A DNA stretch of 35,060 bases, from contig NW_003139837.1 of assembly GCF_000003605.2 (NCBI RefSeq), positions 23,694 to 58,753 on the forward strand. Direction: 5' to 3'. Each line of letters opens with the position of its first letter. Position 1 is the stretch's first letter. This stretch comes from Saccoglossus kowalevskii. Lineage: Eukaryota > Hemichordata > Enteropneusta > Harrimaniidae. This document shows, one piece after another, positions 12,901-20,701 of the stretch. Below the pieces are notes generated by a model. That model searched no databases, was not told the DNA's origin, and saw nothing but the letters and a program-made list of their open reading frames with translations. A program made the translations under genes and the position numbers.

Positions 12901-13837
12901 TATTTGAAGAAATTTAGCTCCAATAAGTTTTCTACTTCAGTACGTACCTTTCATTCTTAACATTGTATTTCTACTTTCCAAACCTGTGAGGTACTAGGCC
13001 TACATATAGTGCAGTGTTGATTGGAGACTAACTAATGTGGTCGGGAGGTGTGTGGGGTGTCGCCTGTCTGTATCATGATACTAGACTATGCGTGAATTCC
13101 CTCCCCTTGACACACAGACCATTTATGCAAGGTTAGTGAGGTACTATTCCCTATTTCAACATATAACTTTTTTAAAACTAAAATTGCATCATCTTAACCT
13201 CTGTTATGTTTTAGCTTATTCTGTTGCACATATATACAAAGTTAGCTGCAGTTCTGTAGCTCCCTGGTTTTCGCATTAACATCACGACCGGTCCTACTAT
13301 TTAACGCCCGGACACGCGAGGGAGTGTCCGGGCACGCGCGGAGGCGAACAGGGGGGAATACCTAACGCGCGGGGCAGCGGGCGTTAAATAGTAGGACCCA
13401 TCACGACAAACGAAATAACCGACAGCGGATACACCAAGCTAGCTACAGAACTGCAGCTAATACAAAGTGGGAATGCATCTAGAACTTCAAGCTTATACAC
13501 GTACTAAAGCATATATGCATAAAGCGCGGTGGTCATTGCGCAGCGCGTGTTTGAATTTCATGTAAACGAACAAAGTATTTCACACGCGTTGCATACGTCG
13601 CTATGATATACGAGTCCCATATCGAACAGGATCTGCGGCGTGACCGCCCTTTAAACTATGATTGAGGTGAATAGTGCTAGTATGTCAAAACAACAGTTAC
13701 ACCTACCTTCTTTGGGTTTCCAGTCCAAATACTTGAGTAGTCACACTATCGTGACTAAGTTTCTCTCGTAGTAATCGCTGGACTTCATCAATACATTCAC
13801 CTGTTGTAAGTTTTAGTGTAGATTTCCTTCTGCTCAT
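780..13837 (-). CDS. ORC4: Origin recognition complex subunit 4, complete 11-exon gene
   Basis: The coding sequence joins 13837-13707, 12614-12524, 11661-11500, 10107-10059, 8967-8816, 8319-8146, 6841-6755, 5438-5330, 4535-4440, 1699-1632 and 962-780, all on the minus strand. This gives 433 codons plus TGA (human ORC4 has 436 residues). Every junction is GT-AG and keeps the frame. ORC4 is an AAA+ subunit of the nuclear complex that marks replication origins and loads MCM2-7. Visible landmarks are Walker A GPRGSGKS (residues 66-73), Walker B LDEFD (157-161), the arginine-finger-like box [11 protein letters not shown] (202-212), and a C-terminal winged-helix part from about 320. Tyr173 matches human Tyr174, the residue changed in Meier-Gorlin syndrome. 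Similarity to human ORC4, judged from memory, runs end to end. The start ATG has A at -3 and gives the family N-terminus MSRRKS. Nothing is broken. Introns range from 496 to 2740 bases and hold most of the repeats listed below. Confidence 0.97.
963..1631 (-). other. ORC4 intron 10
   Basis: This 669-base GT-AG intron holds no recognised repeat or coding segment. Confidence 0.85.
1632..1699 (-). CDS. ORC4: ORC4 exon 10 (residues 351-373)
   Basis: The acceptor is CTTTCAG|AATATC, completing Glu351. It continues [18 protein letters not shown] and ends VVLK before the donor AAG|GTAAAG. It matches human [23 protein letters not shown]. It follows the longest ORC4 intron (2740 bases). Confidence 0.95.
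1825..2315. repeat. 34-bp minisatellite, 14 full copies plus a partial
   Basis: The unit begins AAGTGTGCTCAAACATGAYA and ends AACAATACCAGTCT. It is repeated head to tail at exact 34-base steps from 1825, and the array decays at 2301. Copies are identical except for one C/T position (ATGACAAAC or ATGATAAAC). It lies in ORC4 intron 9. There are no variable spacers, so it is not a CRISPR array. Confidence 0.97.
2789..3142 (+). mobile_element. Family B element, copy 1
   Basis: About 350 bases, alignable over the full length to 27709-28042 and, in reverse, to 10931-11302. It starts TATGAGGTTATTACTGAG. It includes GGAATGCCAAAATCCAAA and TTTCCTAATATGGTAG, and ends with CGGAAAATTACGG. No protein is encoded. 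It is a non-autonomous repeat of SINE or MITE size, and its class is unresolved. It lies in ORC4 intron 9. Confidence 0.85.
3143..4439 (-). other. Rest of ORC4 intron 9, no feature seen
   Basis: AT-rich intron sequence. Small open frames here show no family likeness and no splice logic. Confidence 0.6.
4440..4535 (-). CDS. ORC4: ORC4 exon 9 (winged-helix start, residues 319-350)
   Basis: The acceptor is ATTGTAG|GAGTG and the donor AATG|GTAAGA. It encodes [20 protein letters not shown] and [11 protein letters not shown], matching human [15 protein letters not shown] and FNFQMVYNEF. It begins the C-terminal winged-helix domain. Confidence 0.97.
4536..5329 (-). other. ORC4 intron 8
   Basis: This 794-base GT-AG intron contains overlapping small open frames on both strands (about 4960-5300). 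None resembles a known protein and none fits the ORC4 frame, so I treat it as non-coding. Confidence 0.75.
5330..5438 (-). CDS. ORC4: ORC4 exon 8 (residues 283-318 plus one base)
   Basis: The exon encodes [20 protein letters not shown] then [16 protein letters not shown], matching human LALNRVTASHPF... and MDSKANIVHG. The acceptor chosen is TTCAAAG|CTACTCC. A nearby GTAG|ATTGAG would lose six residues and break the phase with exon 7, so it was rejected. The donor is ATG|GTGAGT. Confidence 0.92.
5735..6650. repeat. Degenerate satellite-like block, monomer about 110-160 bp
   Basis: About eight diverged units share AACTAATTAGGTCTGTG, then CATCTATGTACCAAGTTTCATTG, then GATGATTAGTAC and TTATGCAAATTAGGTAATTA (parts listed separately). 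Unit starts fall near 5739, 5838, 5953, 6067, 6197, 6349, 6460 and 6620. It fills most of ORC4 intron 7 and stops about 100 bases short of exon 7. Confidence 0.85.
6755..6841 (-). CDS. ORC4: ORC4 exon 7 (residues 254-282)
   Basis: This 29-codon exon begins [17 protein letters not shown] and ends IGALKRLL. It is the least conserved exon. It aligns without gaps to the human segment LSEDRSVQEVL...LRSLHMLL. The acceptor is GTGCACAG|TCGC and the donor TTG|GTAAGA, phase 0. Its place is confirmed by the flanking exons. Confidence 0.88.
6991..7264. mobile_element. Long foldback (inverted-repeat) element
   Basis: The left arm (from ATTAATATAACAAGATAACA) and right arm (to GATAACAAAATTTGG on the reverse strand) pair over about 110 bases each. 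Shared blocks include AGATAACAAAATTTGG, CGTTTTTGTGTG and ACACGAAGAACA. Almost the whole 274-base element can fold on itself, typical of a non-autonomous DNA element. It lies in ORC4 intron 6. Confidence 0.85.
7340..8125. repeat. Degenerate tandem repeat, monomer about 130-155 bp
   Basis: Units carry CAAAATGGCCACCATTCGGC followed by CATTTTGAATAGGAT, near 7461, 7616, 7746 and 7898. Each is followed by CCAATATATCTATGACATGA-like sequence and GTCAGAGATATGGC. The block ends in a conserved tail, GACGCACAGAGGTC...CATAAGTCCC, with a TCGGACTGCGTCCGA hairpin at about 8091-8105. It lies in ORC4 intron 6, ending just before the exon 6 donor. Confidence 0.82.
8146..8319 (-). CDS. ORC4: ORC4 exon 6 (arginine-finger box, residues 196-253)
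   Basis: The acceptor is TTTTGACAG|GATG and the donor is CAG|GTACTG, phase 0 at both ends. It begins [20 protein letters not shown], the AAA+ box with the basic residues expected near a neighbouring subunit's nucleotide. It continues into the lid, with [12 protein letters not shown] equivalent to human LSLPAEFPDKVF. Confidence 0.97.
8320..8815 (-). other. ORC4 intron 5
   Basis: This 496-base intron is the shortest in the gene. No repeat family copy was recognised. Confidence 0.8.
8816..8967 (-). CDS. ORC4: ORC4 exon 5 (Walker B exon, residues 145-195)
   Basis: The acceptor is TTTGACAG|GTGAC and the donor is CTG|GTAAAT. The exon encodes [20 protein letters not shown] and then [18 protein letters not shown], nearly identical to human ORC4. 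It holds Walker B (Asp158-Glu159) and Tyr173. Confidence 0.98.
9588..9785. repeat. Single diverged unit of the intron-6 tandem repeat
   Basis: AAAATGGCTACCATTCCACC, then GAGATATGGCTAGATACAGA, then GGATGCACAGAGGTCGACCATAAGTCCCC (read as parts) match the unit and tail found at about 7898-8090. It shows that the tail travels with the unit. It lies in ORC4 intron 4. Confidence 0.7.
10059..10107 (-). CDS. ORC4: ORC4 exon 4 (49-nt exon, residues 129-144)
   Basis: This short exon encodes [16 protein letters not shown] plus the first base of Gly145. The acceptor follows a T-rich tract (TTTTTACAG|GGTTC) and the donor is GTG|GTAAGT. It matches the [17 protein letters not shown] part of human ORC4. Confidence 0.96.
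10931..11302 (-). mobile_element. Family B element, copy 2 (reverse orientation)
   Basis: Reverse-strand copy of the element at 2789 and 27709. It contains a near-perfect 30-base hairpin (arms 11172-11201 and 11269-11298, one mismatch), best preserved in this copy. It lies in ORC4 intron 3. Confidence 0.85.
11500..11661 (-). CDS. ORC4: ORC4 exon 3 (residues 75-128)
   Basis: The acceptor is TTTCTCAG|ATTTTG and the donor is TTT|GTAAGT, both phase 0. The exon encodes 54 residues including [20 protein letters not shown] and [11 protein letters not shown], which match ORC4 almost residue for residue. The spacing between Walker A and VHLNGLL is the same as in human ORC4. Confidence 0.97.
11946..12142 (+). 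mobile_element. Family A foldback element, copy 1
   Basis: About 200 bases. CGCTTGGAATTTATTTTCAC at the left is roughly mirrored by GGCTAAAATAAAGTATTTTACAGTA at the right, around an inner CAGTGAAAATAAATCCCATA. The left tip is degraded. It lies in ORC4 intron 2 next to the 10-to-11-base G run at about 11873-11883. Confidence 0.85.
12524..12614 (-). CDS. ORC4: ORC4 exon 2 (Walker A exon, residues 44-74)
   Basis: The acceptor is TTTTCTAG|ACATC. The first base completes Arg44, then HLLDIIKRC follows. The exon carries [18 protein letters not shown], which contains the P-loop (GPRGSGKS) that binds ATP. The donor is ATG|GTAAGA, phase 0. Confidence 0.97.
13242..13460. mobile_element. Older palindromic element split by a younger insertion
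   Basis: Perfect 20-base inverted ends (TTAGCTGCAGTTCTGTAGCT at 13242-13261 and its complement at 13441-13460) are flanked by the direct repeat (A)TACAAAG. Removing the inner insertion leaves an element of about 100 bases. The 7-8 base duplication would suit a hAT-like element, but the class is inferred only. It lies in ORC4 intron 1. Confidence 0.85.
13289..13398. mobile_element. GC-rich miniature element inserted in the palindrome
   Basis: Perfect 21-base inverted ends (GGTCCTACTATTTAACGCCC plus G at 13290-13310, and the complement at 13378-13398). It is flanked by the exact 9-base direct repeat CATCACGAC (13280-13288 and 13399-13407). An inner 10-bp stem, GCCCGGACAC / GTGTCCGGGC (13306-13315 / 13324-13333), forms a second hairpin. 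Its high GC contrasts sharply with its surroundings, and the intact duplication suggests a recent insertion. Confidence 0.9.
13519..13655. mobile_element. Short foldback element, likely non-autonomous
   Basis: Imperfect inverted ends AAAGCGCGGTGGTCATTGCG and, on the other strand, AAAGGGCGGTCACGCCGCAG. The inner GTGTTTGAATTTCATGTAAA recurs at 21430-21450 after a related AAGGTCAATGTGCA. The class is unknown. It lies in ORC4 intron 1, about 50 bases from exon 1. Confidence 0.55.
13707..13837 (-). CDS. ORC4: ORC4 exon 1 (residues 1-43 plus two bases)
   Basis: This exon encodes the N-terminal helix region, starting [20 protein letters not shown]. The ATG is at 13837-13835. The reading frame is open 34 codons further upstream, but those codons do not resemble ORC4. 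The donor reads AAG|GTAGGT, leaving AG to be completed to an Arg codon by exon 2. Confidence 0.95.
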
Positions 13838-14021
13838 AGTGTGAATGAATGCCAAACAATTGTCAAAGTTCAAGTTAATAGGCCACCAGCAACACTGCAG
13901 ATTAACGATTTTAGGAGAAGCAATTCCAAAGGTGTTCAATCAATGTATTTGGAGAACCAGCTGTTGATATTAAACTGACAATGAAACTTGTAATCGTCCA
14001 CGATCCTGAACAGACAGTATC

Positions 14022-14073
14022 TTCCTCCGGAAAACAACAAACTCACATTTTCGTTAAGCGCGCCGCCATCTTG
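14022..14073 (-). promoter_or_regulatory. Candidate ORC4 core promoter: TISU/YY1 box and ETS palindrome
   Basis: CAAGATGGCGGC reads on the minus strand at 14073-14062. It is an exact match to the YY1-bound TISU consensus SAASATGGCGGC, which usually sits within about 30 bases of a transcription start. TTCCGGAGGAA (14032-14022) gives two overlapping ETS-type cores. Both lie 185-236 bases upstream of the ORC4 ATG. The ATG inside the box opens an 8-codon frame (MAARLTKM, stop TGA) that ends right at a strong donor-like GTGAGT. Confidence 0.5.
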
Positions 14074-14289
14074 CAACTTTGCAATTTCTAGCACAGGATT
14101 CGATATATTTTTTGTTGAAAGCATTTTATCAAAAAAGGACACGTAAATAATAACGTTAACTGAAATTACCATAACCACATATTCCAAGGCTAGAAAATTA
14201 TTACGGGTATATAAAAATATAAAATTAATATTAACTTCAAGGTCTGAATTCCCTCTACCGAACAATATGTAAGTGATTTTGTTTTTCTT

Positions 14290-17200
14290 CTGTTTTATTT
14301 CTCAGTCGCTGGGGGCGCTGCTGAAATGAGTACTAGTATATGGCTCTGTCGATTTCCAGTCTATCTCTATCGCGCGGACAGTCGTTGACGTTCATGGTTG
14401 TCAAGCTGTCTCAACGTATTTGCTGTTATACTGCGGGACACAGGAGACTGGGACCTAGTCTAGAGTAAAATTCATTTATAATAATATGTATGTGTACTAA
14501 TATTACGTATATATTGACAATTCACATCGGTGCATTGGAAGCGTGCATGTGCAGTCACGGTAAATTAGCCGAATTTTAAGGCAAACGTTTGCCAGAAAAA
14601 AATTGTTTCGAGGCAAACAATACATATTTGTGGATCATTTGGTATATTTAATTTGTTCTGTTGTGAGTCGAGGAATATATTTCTCTGCCTAATCAATGCA
14701 GATACTTTCATGTGCGGCAAAGAAAGAGGGCGTAACTCAGTGACGTTTTATTTTTATTTTAAATTCAAAACATTGCAATAATAAACTACATAACTGTAAA
14801 ATGCTTACACAATTTCACTATATGCACATGAAAATTAACTCCTAGGAATTTACGAGATTATTTAATGTTTTATGTGTTTAGTGACATTTGCTGATTTGAG
14901 ATAATTTGTTACACATCAACACATAAACAAGTTTTTTTTTTCAAACTTAATTAATTTTATTTATTTATAACTAAATAGAACTGCTGTTTGTTTGCCTTAA
15001 TGGTGGTCTGAATTGATTGATTGTTATGTCTTATAAAAATGCACTTGAACTCCATCTTATTTGTGTGTCAATGGTTAACCTTTAATTTGTATTTACATAA
15101 TAATATACACTAACACTGGCAGGTGCAGAGTTTTCCCTAATCTGAGTCATTCCGTAGACAATATTTAAAAAAAATCAAAAACATAATTATCATGTTCTAC
15201 AGTTGCACTGGTCAATAAATTGTCCTTTTTCATAGATAGTTTGTTGCTGAGTTTTGAAATACAATGCCTTTGTTATCCGAATTATAGCCAGTCGGGATGA
15301 TATACTCTAGTATACATGTTAGTACGTCCATACACGGAAGTAAAAATAGTCCCATAGTCCATGATAGTACTAGGTACTGGGGTTGAAAACACAAAACAGT
15401 CTCTTGTAGAATTTCAAGCCGGAAATACTCTGAGGAAATAATTCAGTGCGAATCACGGGTTACGGGTGGTTTTGATTGTGATAGCAGACAGCTAATTCTT
15501 TATTCGAATATGTCATCACATCCTATTTTATCGCTCCATTAATTTTGATAAATTATGACAATCCATGTTGTATAATGATTTAGAAAACTACGTCTTACAC
15601 ATAAATCATATCATGATGTGAAACACGGTCGGATCTGCAAATATCACGTGATCGAAACTCGAGTTTATTGTAACCATATTGTGTTTACCCCTCGCTGTGC
15701 GTGGTTCCGGACACTTAGCTCAGATTAAAAAGTTCAAACACAATTTTGTTTTTATTCCAATTTTCCCGTAACCGTGTCGATGGAAAATCAAAAACATTTT
15801 TTGCATTTGGTCTTATGAATTACAGATACCAATTGTGCTAACTTAATACTGGGTAAGATTTCTCGATTATCTTCTAAAATATATCACATTTGTATATTTC
15901 CTTAATATTACGTAATTATTAATTTTGATACAGTTATTTTTAACCAACATTACACATTTTAGGATAAAAATCTGAGTGATGTGACATTCAGTTGAACATG
16001 GCCTTTATAAAGGTCACAGTATCCTGATACTTAATTTAGGGGTAAACGTATTTTGTCCTTTCTCTAAAAATGTGTCATTTTATTTATATATTTTCGTATT
16101 TTTTTTCTGTAGATTTCATTTTCTAAAGTTTTAATACTGTGCGGACCCCCATTATTCCTTCGAAGTAAATAACGTTCCCCTAATAACTCTTGTTATCTTT
16201 GCTCGTTGCTGGGCCGCGTACACGATTGGTTCATTTTGTATTGTTTCGTCAACTTCATGACAAAATATACAAAACCTGCTATCACATTTTAAAGGTTTAA
16301 TTCGATTTATTTAGTGTGGAGTTTAAACTGTATAGTTTTGTGAAATAATTTGATGAACAAATAAAAGTAAGTTTTAAAAAAAGTTTGGTTTCTCCAGTCT
16401 CCTAGAACTTTTTTCGCGATTATTATCATGGTTGGCGGCCATTTGTCGTACTTAGATGCTTTAACCAGTGGTTAATATGGTACAGTTATTAACTGTTGGC
16501 TGGTTATATATGGTAATAGATGGTACATTTTTTAGTGATAAACATTCTATTTTGTTTTATTCATGAGTTCTATGCAACTTTTCTAAAAAATGGCATTTTT
16601 TTTAAATAAATATTTGGCGAATGTTTTAAACTGCCGTGCTGTAACCCATAACAACATACTGTTTCACGGAAATATAACTGTATCGTTGTAATGATAAACC
16701 GATTGCGATTCACCGCCAACTTTCTGTTAAAACGAGACGATTTGGGCGAGGTATTACACCATGGTATACTAGTATATGACGTCATTCGTGTCATGTGATA
16801 CCAGGCGACGGTATCTTTTCGTATTATCGTCGTGCCACACTACAAAACACTGATTCATCGGAGATACATAATTGGACAGAGATGCGTCGATGGCGGTCAC
16901 GTGTCAAGTCACATTTCCAATAAATTATTAAAACTGTTTACCTGTTGACATGTATTGTTTGATTGATTTATGTATTTATTTATTTATTCAAACGTTAACT
17001 ACATTAACAGTACTTGAACTTGGGCCGATTAAAGAGTTACACATAAACACAGTCAATGGTCTGTGATATAAAGCGATTGTACCACGGGGATTGAACAGTA
17101 CATAACACGGTACACGTTACCGACGAAACATGGTTGAGGTACTACTAAAGTACGTTCCCCGACCCGTAACTTTTGTATGTCCGACCTCGAGACTATTTAC

Positions 17201-19360
17201 TACTTTGGCATTTCTATTTTAGTCGATTTCCTAGAAGAACACCCACCCATTTTTTACACTGAAACTACTTCCCCATTCGAATCGTAATGCCCTCAGCTAG
17301 GTACCTATGTATCACGTGGCTGATAGATATGCCATGGCATCATCCGACATGGAGGCAATCTCATTCTATTTCCTGGAAAAAACACGATATTGCATACAAC
17401 TTGAAGACGCCCCTGGATGACGTCACGGTACATTGGATTGCATGCAGACTGGGTTTCCCAACACACGCCAACATAAACATCTTGACCAAAAATAACCGTT
17501 TTTTTTTTTTACTGCGAACCTCTCCCTTCACACATAAACGAACAATTACCCGTGGGTCCACTCAGGGAGTCCCTTCAATAGGTTAGTGTGGGCCTATTGC
17601 TCTATGGGTGTTAAAAAGATCACCATATTTTCTTACTGAGAATTAATTGACCACTACAGAATGGCTGTATTTATGCTGTTGGTCAACAAATTAAACGAAC
17701 ATAAAACATGAAAAAAGTATAGTCACCCGTCCCGACTAATAGAGAAAAAAGTACAACAACCCATCATTGCAATTAATTCAATACGATATAAAAGTCAGAG
17801 GCAGTCTACAAAATGACGCGGACACATCATACATGAACGCACCGCTGAACTGCAAGAATGAAAAATGAACATACCTGAATGATATATGAATAGTACACGA
17901 TGTATCTGTACGTTTTTTATATCATTGATTCAACTGTTAACTCAACTTACAAAAATTAATCCACCCACTATTATATTTTTGTGAGTTTTGTACTGTGATT
18001 TTCTTCGCTGTGAATTTTGTCCTTGGAATTTTACTAACTGTAACCCTTTTTCTGAATTGATTATTATTATTTCGTTTCGCGAAGCCCAGTGATTTCATTC
18101 TCATGCATGTGTCCATACATTTGCATAGGAGCGACAGACTCGGACCTTCGTAACTGGTGGGATCACTTGTATTATTTACTAAATGTAGGTATGTGAGGCA
18201 CTGACTTTTGGCGAAAATCGCGGTTCGGCAGACTACACACATCAAGAATTCACCCCTTGAAACACATTTAGAAAAAGAAAACCCCACCCTTTACTAAAAT
18301 GGACCTACCATTACCACATATTATATCAACACAGCAAAAATGCGACCACTTTGATTTCTGAAAATGCTAAAAAGGGACACCTTGATTATAGAAAAAGAAA
18401 AAATGGGTCCCCCTAAGGTGTCAATTTCTAACAAGTTTCTACTAGCGAACCCCTGGCCCTCGTGTGAACTGTTCTGGAGCCTTATTTATTTGCGTACTTC
18501 CCTGTCGTATTTTAAAACTATGTACGACATTGTATGTCAAACAAACGCCACATTAGTATGTCCGAATAATTATATAGTAGTTCCGTCCGGGGCAAACTCA
18601 GTGACTAGGACCTTCCTGGTTAATAAAGTTAATCTTTTAATCAATCACATATCAGATGACATCAACAGAGACCTTAATAAAAAAAAGCTGTTTAAGATAT
18701 TTTTTTTCGAGACAGACATTTTGCAAATTATTAAAGGCAGTCGGAGACAGTATGTAAGGCGACATTTTGAAATTTCAGAACAAAATAATACATGCATAGT
18801 ACAAATGCTATTCAAGTTTTCGCAATGAATTTATAACGAGTACAGGGGATTTTGTGTACAGAAAAGGTTAATTTTCAGGAAAGTTGCTGAGGTTAATGAA
18901 TTATGGAGTGAAAATGTCTGTAAAAGTTTATAGGTCATTTGGGTGGGGTATGTGACAGGGTTCGGCACGAGAGGCGTTATTAGTCCACCGCTTTGTAACC
19001 ACACTTGAAATTTGAACTGACTAGCGATAATGTGTTATTTGCCGATAAAAGTCACTTGAGTTACCATAGCATAGTCAACATTTTCAATCAAACTTGTTTA
19101 CCCAAATGAATGAAAGGGTTTCTTCTCAGAAAATTTTTAAGGTTATATTAATACTGAATGTTACGCCCCCAATATTTTATCCATCAGGATCCTGACAATG
19201 GCATGTTAAATTTGGGTAAATTAGGTTACACGTTGCTATCTTTTTCCAACCATCAGGTTTGGTACAACGTTTTGCCAATTTGCACGTAATTTTCTATAAT
19301 TTCTTGGTGGACTTTGTACGAAACAGGCATATTTCCCAACTTTCGTCAAAAATAATAATA

Positions 19361-19397
<37 letters not shown>

Positions 19398-20560
19398 GTG
19401 AAATGCGACTAAAGGGAACTGTGGGTTAAAATATGCCAAGTTGACAGTCTGAAGGCTATACTAGCAGTATTGTAAAACAAAAAGCACCAATAAAGCCCAA
19501 TTTTATAGGGATCATAAAAAACTAAAAAATACGATTTACAAATACTATTATAATATTTATATACTGGAAGGAATTTAATTTTTTCCGAGATTTAGCCGAG
19601 GACGTCTGGAAATTGTGTATAATCCTTTCACAAATATAAGAGTGGTCCATTTCAGTAATGTTGCGAACATGAAAGGAAACCATATACCCTCTATCTTTTA
19701 GCAAATGCTAGAACCAAAATGAACAGACTCATGTACTAGTAGCCCAGCAATGTACATGGTGAGTTGACCTGGACTGTGTGCACTAGTACAACATGAGTTC
19801 ACATAAACATGATAGAATTATTTTTAAAACGAATTTTACAAAAAGAAATACCGCAGTTTCTTTCATTCTCTGACGTTATTACTAACACATTTTGATACGG
19901 GGTATCTGATGATCTGGCTGTAAGTCTATACTTAACATACTATGTACATCCAGACTTCCGCCTTTTAAAACAAAATGGCTACCACTGTGGTGCGATATAC
20001 TACAACACTATATAAATAAATGAGGAAAATTAAAATAGTTATCACCATAGCAACGTGCCTGGCATCCAATTTTTTTACTTACTGTGTTACAAACTTGAGA
20101 GTAACTTACCTCACTACTACATTGTAACTTATCACCAAAAAAGAGAAAATGCGATAGAGATAATTTTTCTTTTATTTTATTTAAATTTACATTTTAATAT
20201 AATTTTAATTTTTTAAAATAAAATTTAATTTTATTTAAAATTCAATGCTTGCATGGACTAATAGAGAAGGTAAGGGAAATGAAGTTCCGCATACGGAGAT
20301 ATTGGATACTGATATCTATACGATTTCTGTTGTTATGCAAATCATCATGTCACGTGACCATACAAGGAAGTAAGTCGGAAGAAATCACCTGTGTGCTGTC
20401 GATCGCTCTTCGCCTATCATTACCGTGTTTTTTCCGTTACAGTAAGCATGATGAATTAGTGTGGAATAGGCGATATTCATGTACATTATACAGACTGTTT
20501 AGAAACACATATTTTTTTCTACCACGCTTCTAACCTGACGAGATCTGCCTGGAAAAGCCG
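14290..20560. other. Intergenic region between divergent ORC4 and the FN3 gene
   Basis: About 6.3 kb without a gene I can support. Several small open frames occur. The longest runs from 18364 to 18828 (plus, 154 codons); it resembles no family I know and has no supporting splice or context evidence. A 33-base A run is at 19363-19395 and a very AT-rich stretch at 20161-20243. No RNA gene was recognised. Confidence 0.5.
19363..19395. repeat. Poly(A) tract of 33 bases after AATAATAATAATA
   Basis: An uninterrupted A run preceded by an AAT microsatellite. It could be the tail of a retroposed sequence on the plus strand or simple slippage. No recognisable retroposon body lies upstream. Confidence 0.9.
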
Positions 20561-20635
20561 TGTTTTCATTCGAACGCCCTAAAATTGGCAGCCGACCATC
20601 CGCGTTGTGTTTTATATTTACTTCTAGTATTTACA

Positions 20636-20701
20636 ATGGAGCTGAGGTGTGGATTAAGGACGCACGCTGCTTTGTCTACAGCTTTAGTGTTGCTGCTGGT
20701 G
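20636..20701 (+). CDS. FN3 gene exon 1: signal peptide
   Basis: It encodes MELRCGLRTHAALSTALVLLLV (22 residues, here read as n-region MELRCGLRTH and hydrophobic AALSTALVLLLV). The ATG has A at -3 and G at +4. The donor is GTG|GTAAGT, phase 0. Joined to exon 2 the c-region becomes NFKHVNA|QT, a good signal peptidase site with Val at -3 and Ala at -1. Confidence 0.72.

Noticed and set aside
13838-13939. N-terminal extension of ORC4 from an upstream in-frame ATG
   Set aside because: The extra 34 codons have no likeness to the family, whose members begin at the MSxRKS position.
13936-14265. Minus-strand 109-codon frame upstream of ORC4
   Set aside because: It covers the putative promoter and 5'UTR, resembles no protein and is not in frame with the ORC4 start.
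17287-17586. 99-codon plus-strand frame with RGSTQGVPS, faintly like a reverse-transcriptase GVPQGS motif
   Set aside because: The residue order differs, no other reverse-transcriptase motif is nearby and the frame ends at once.
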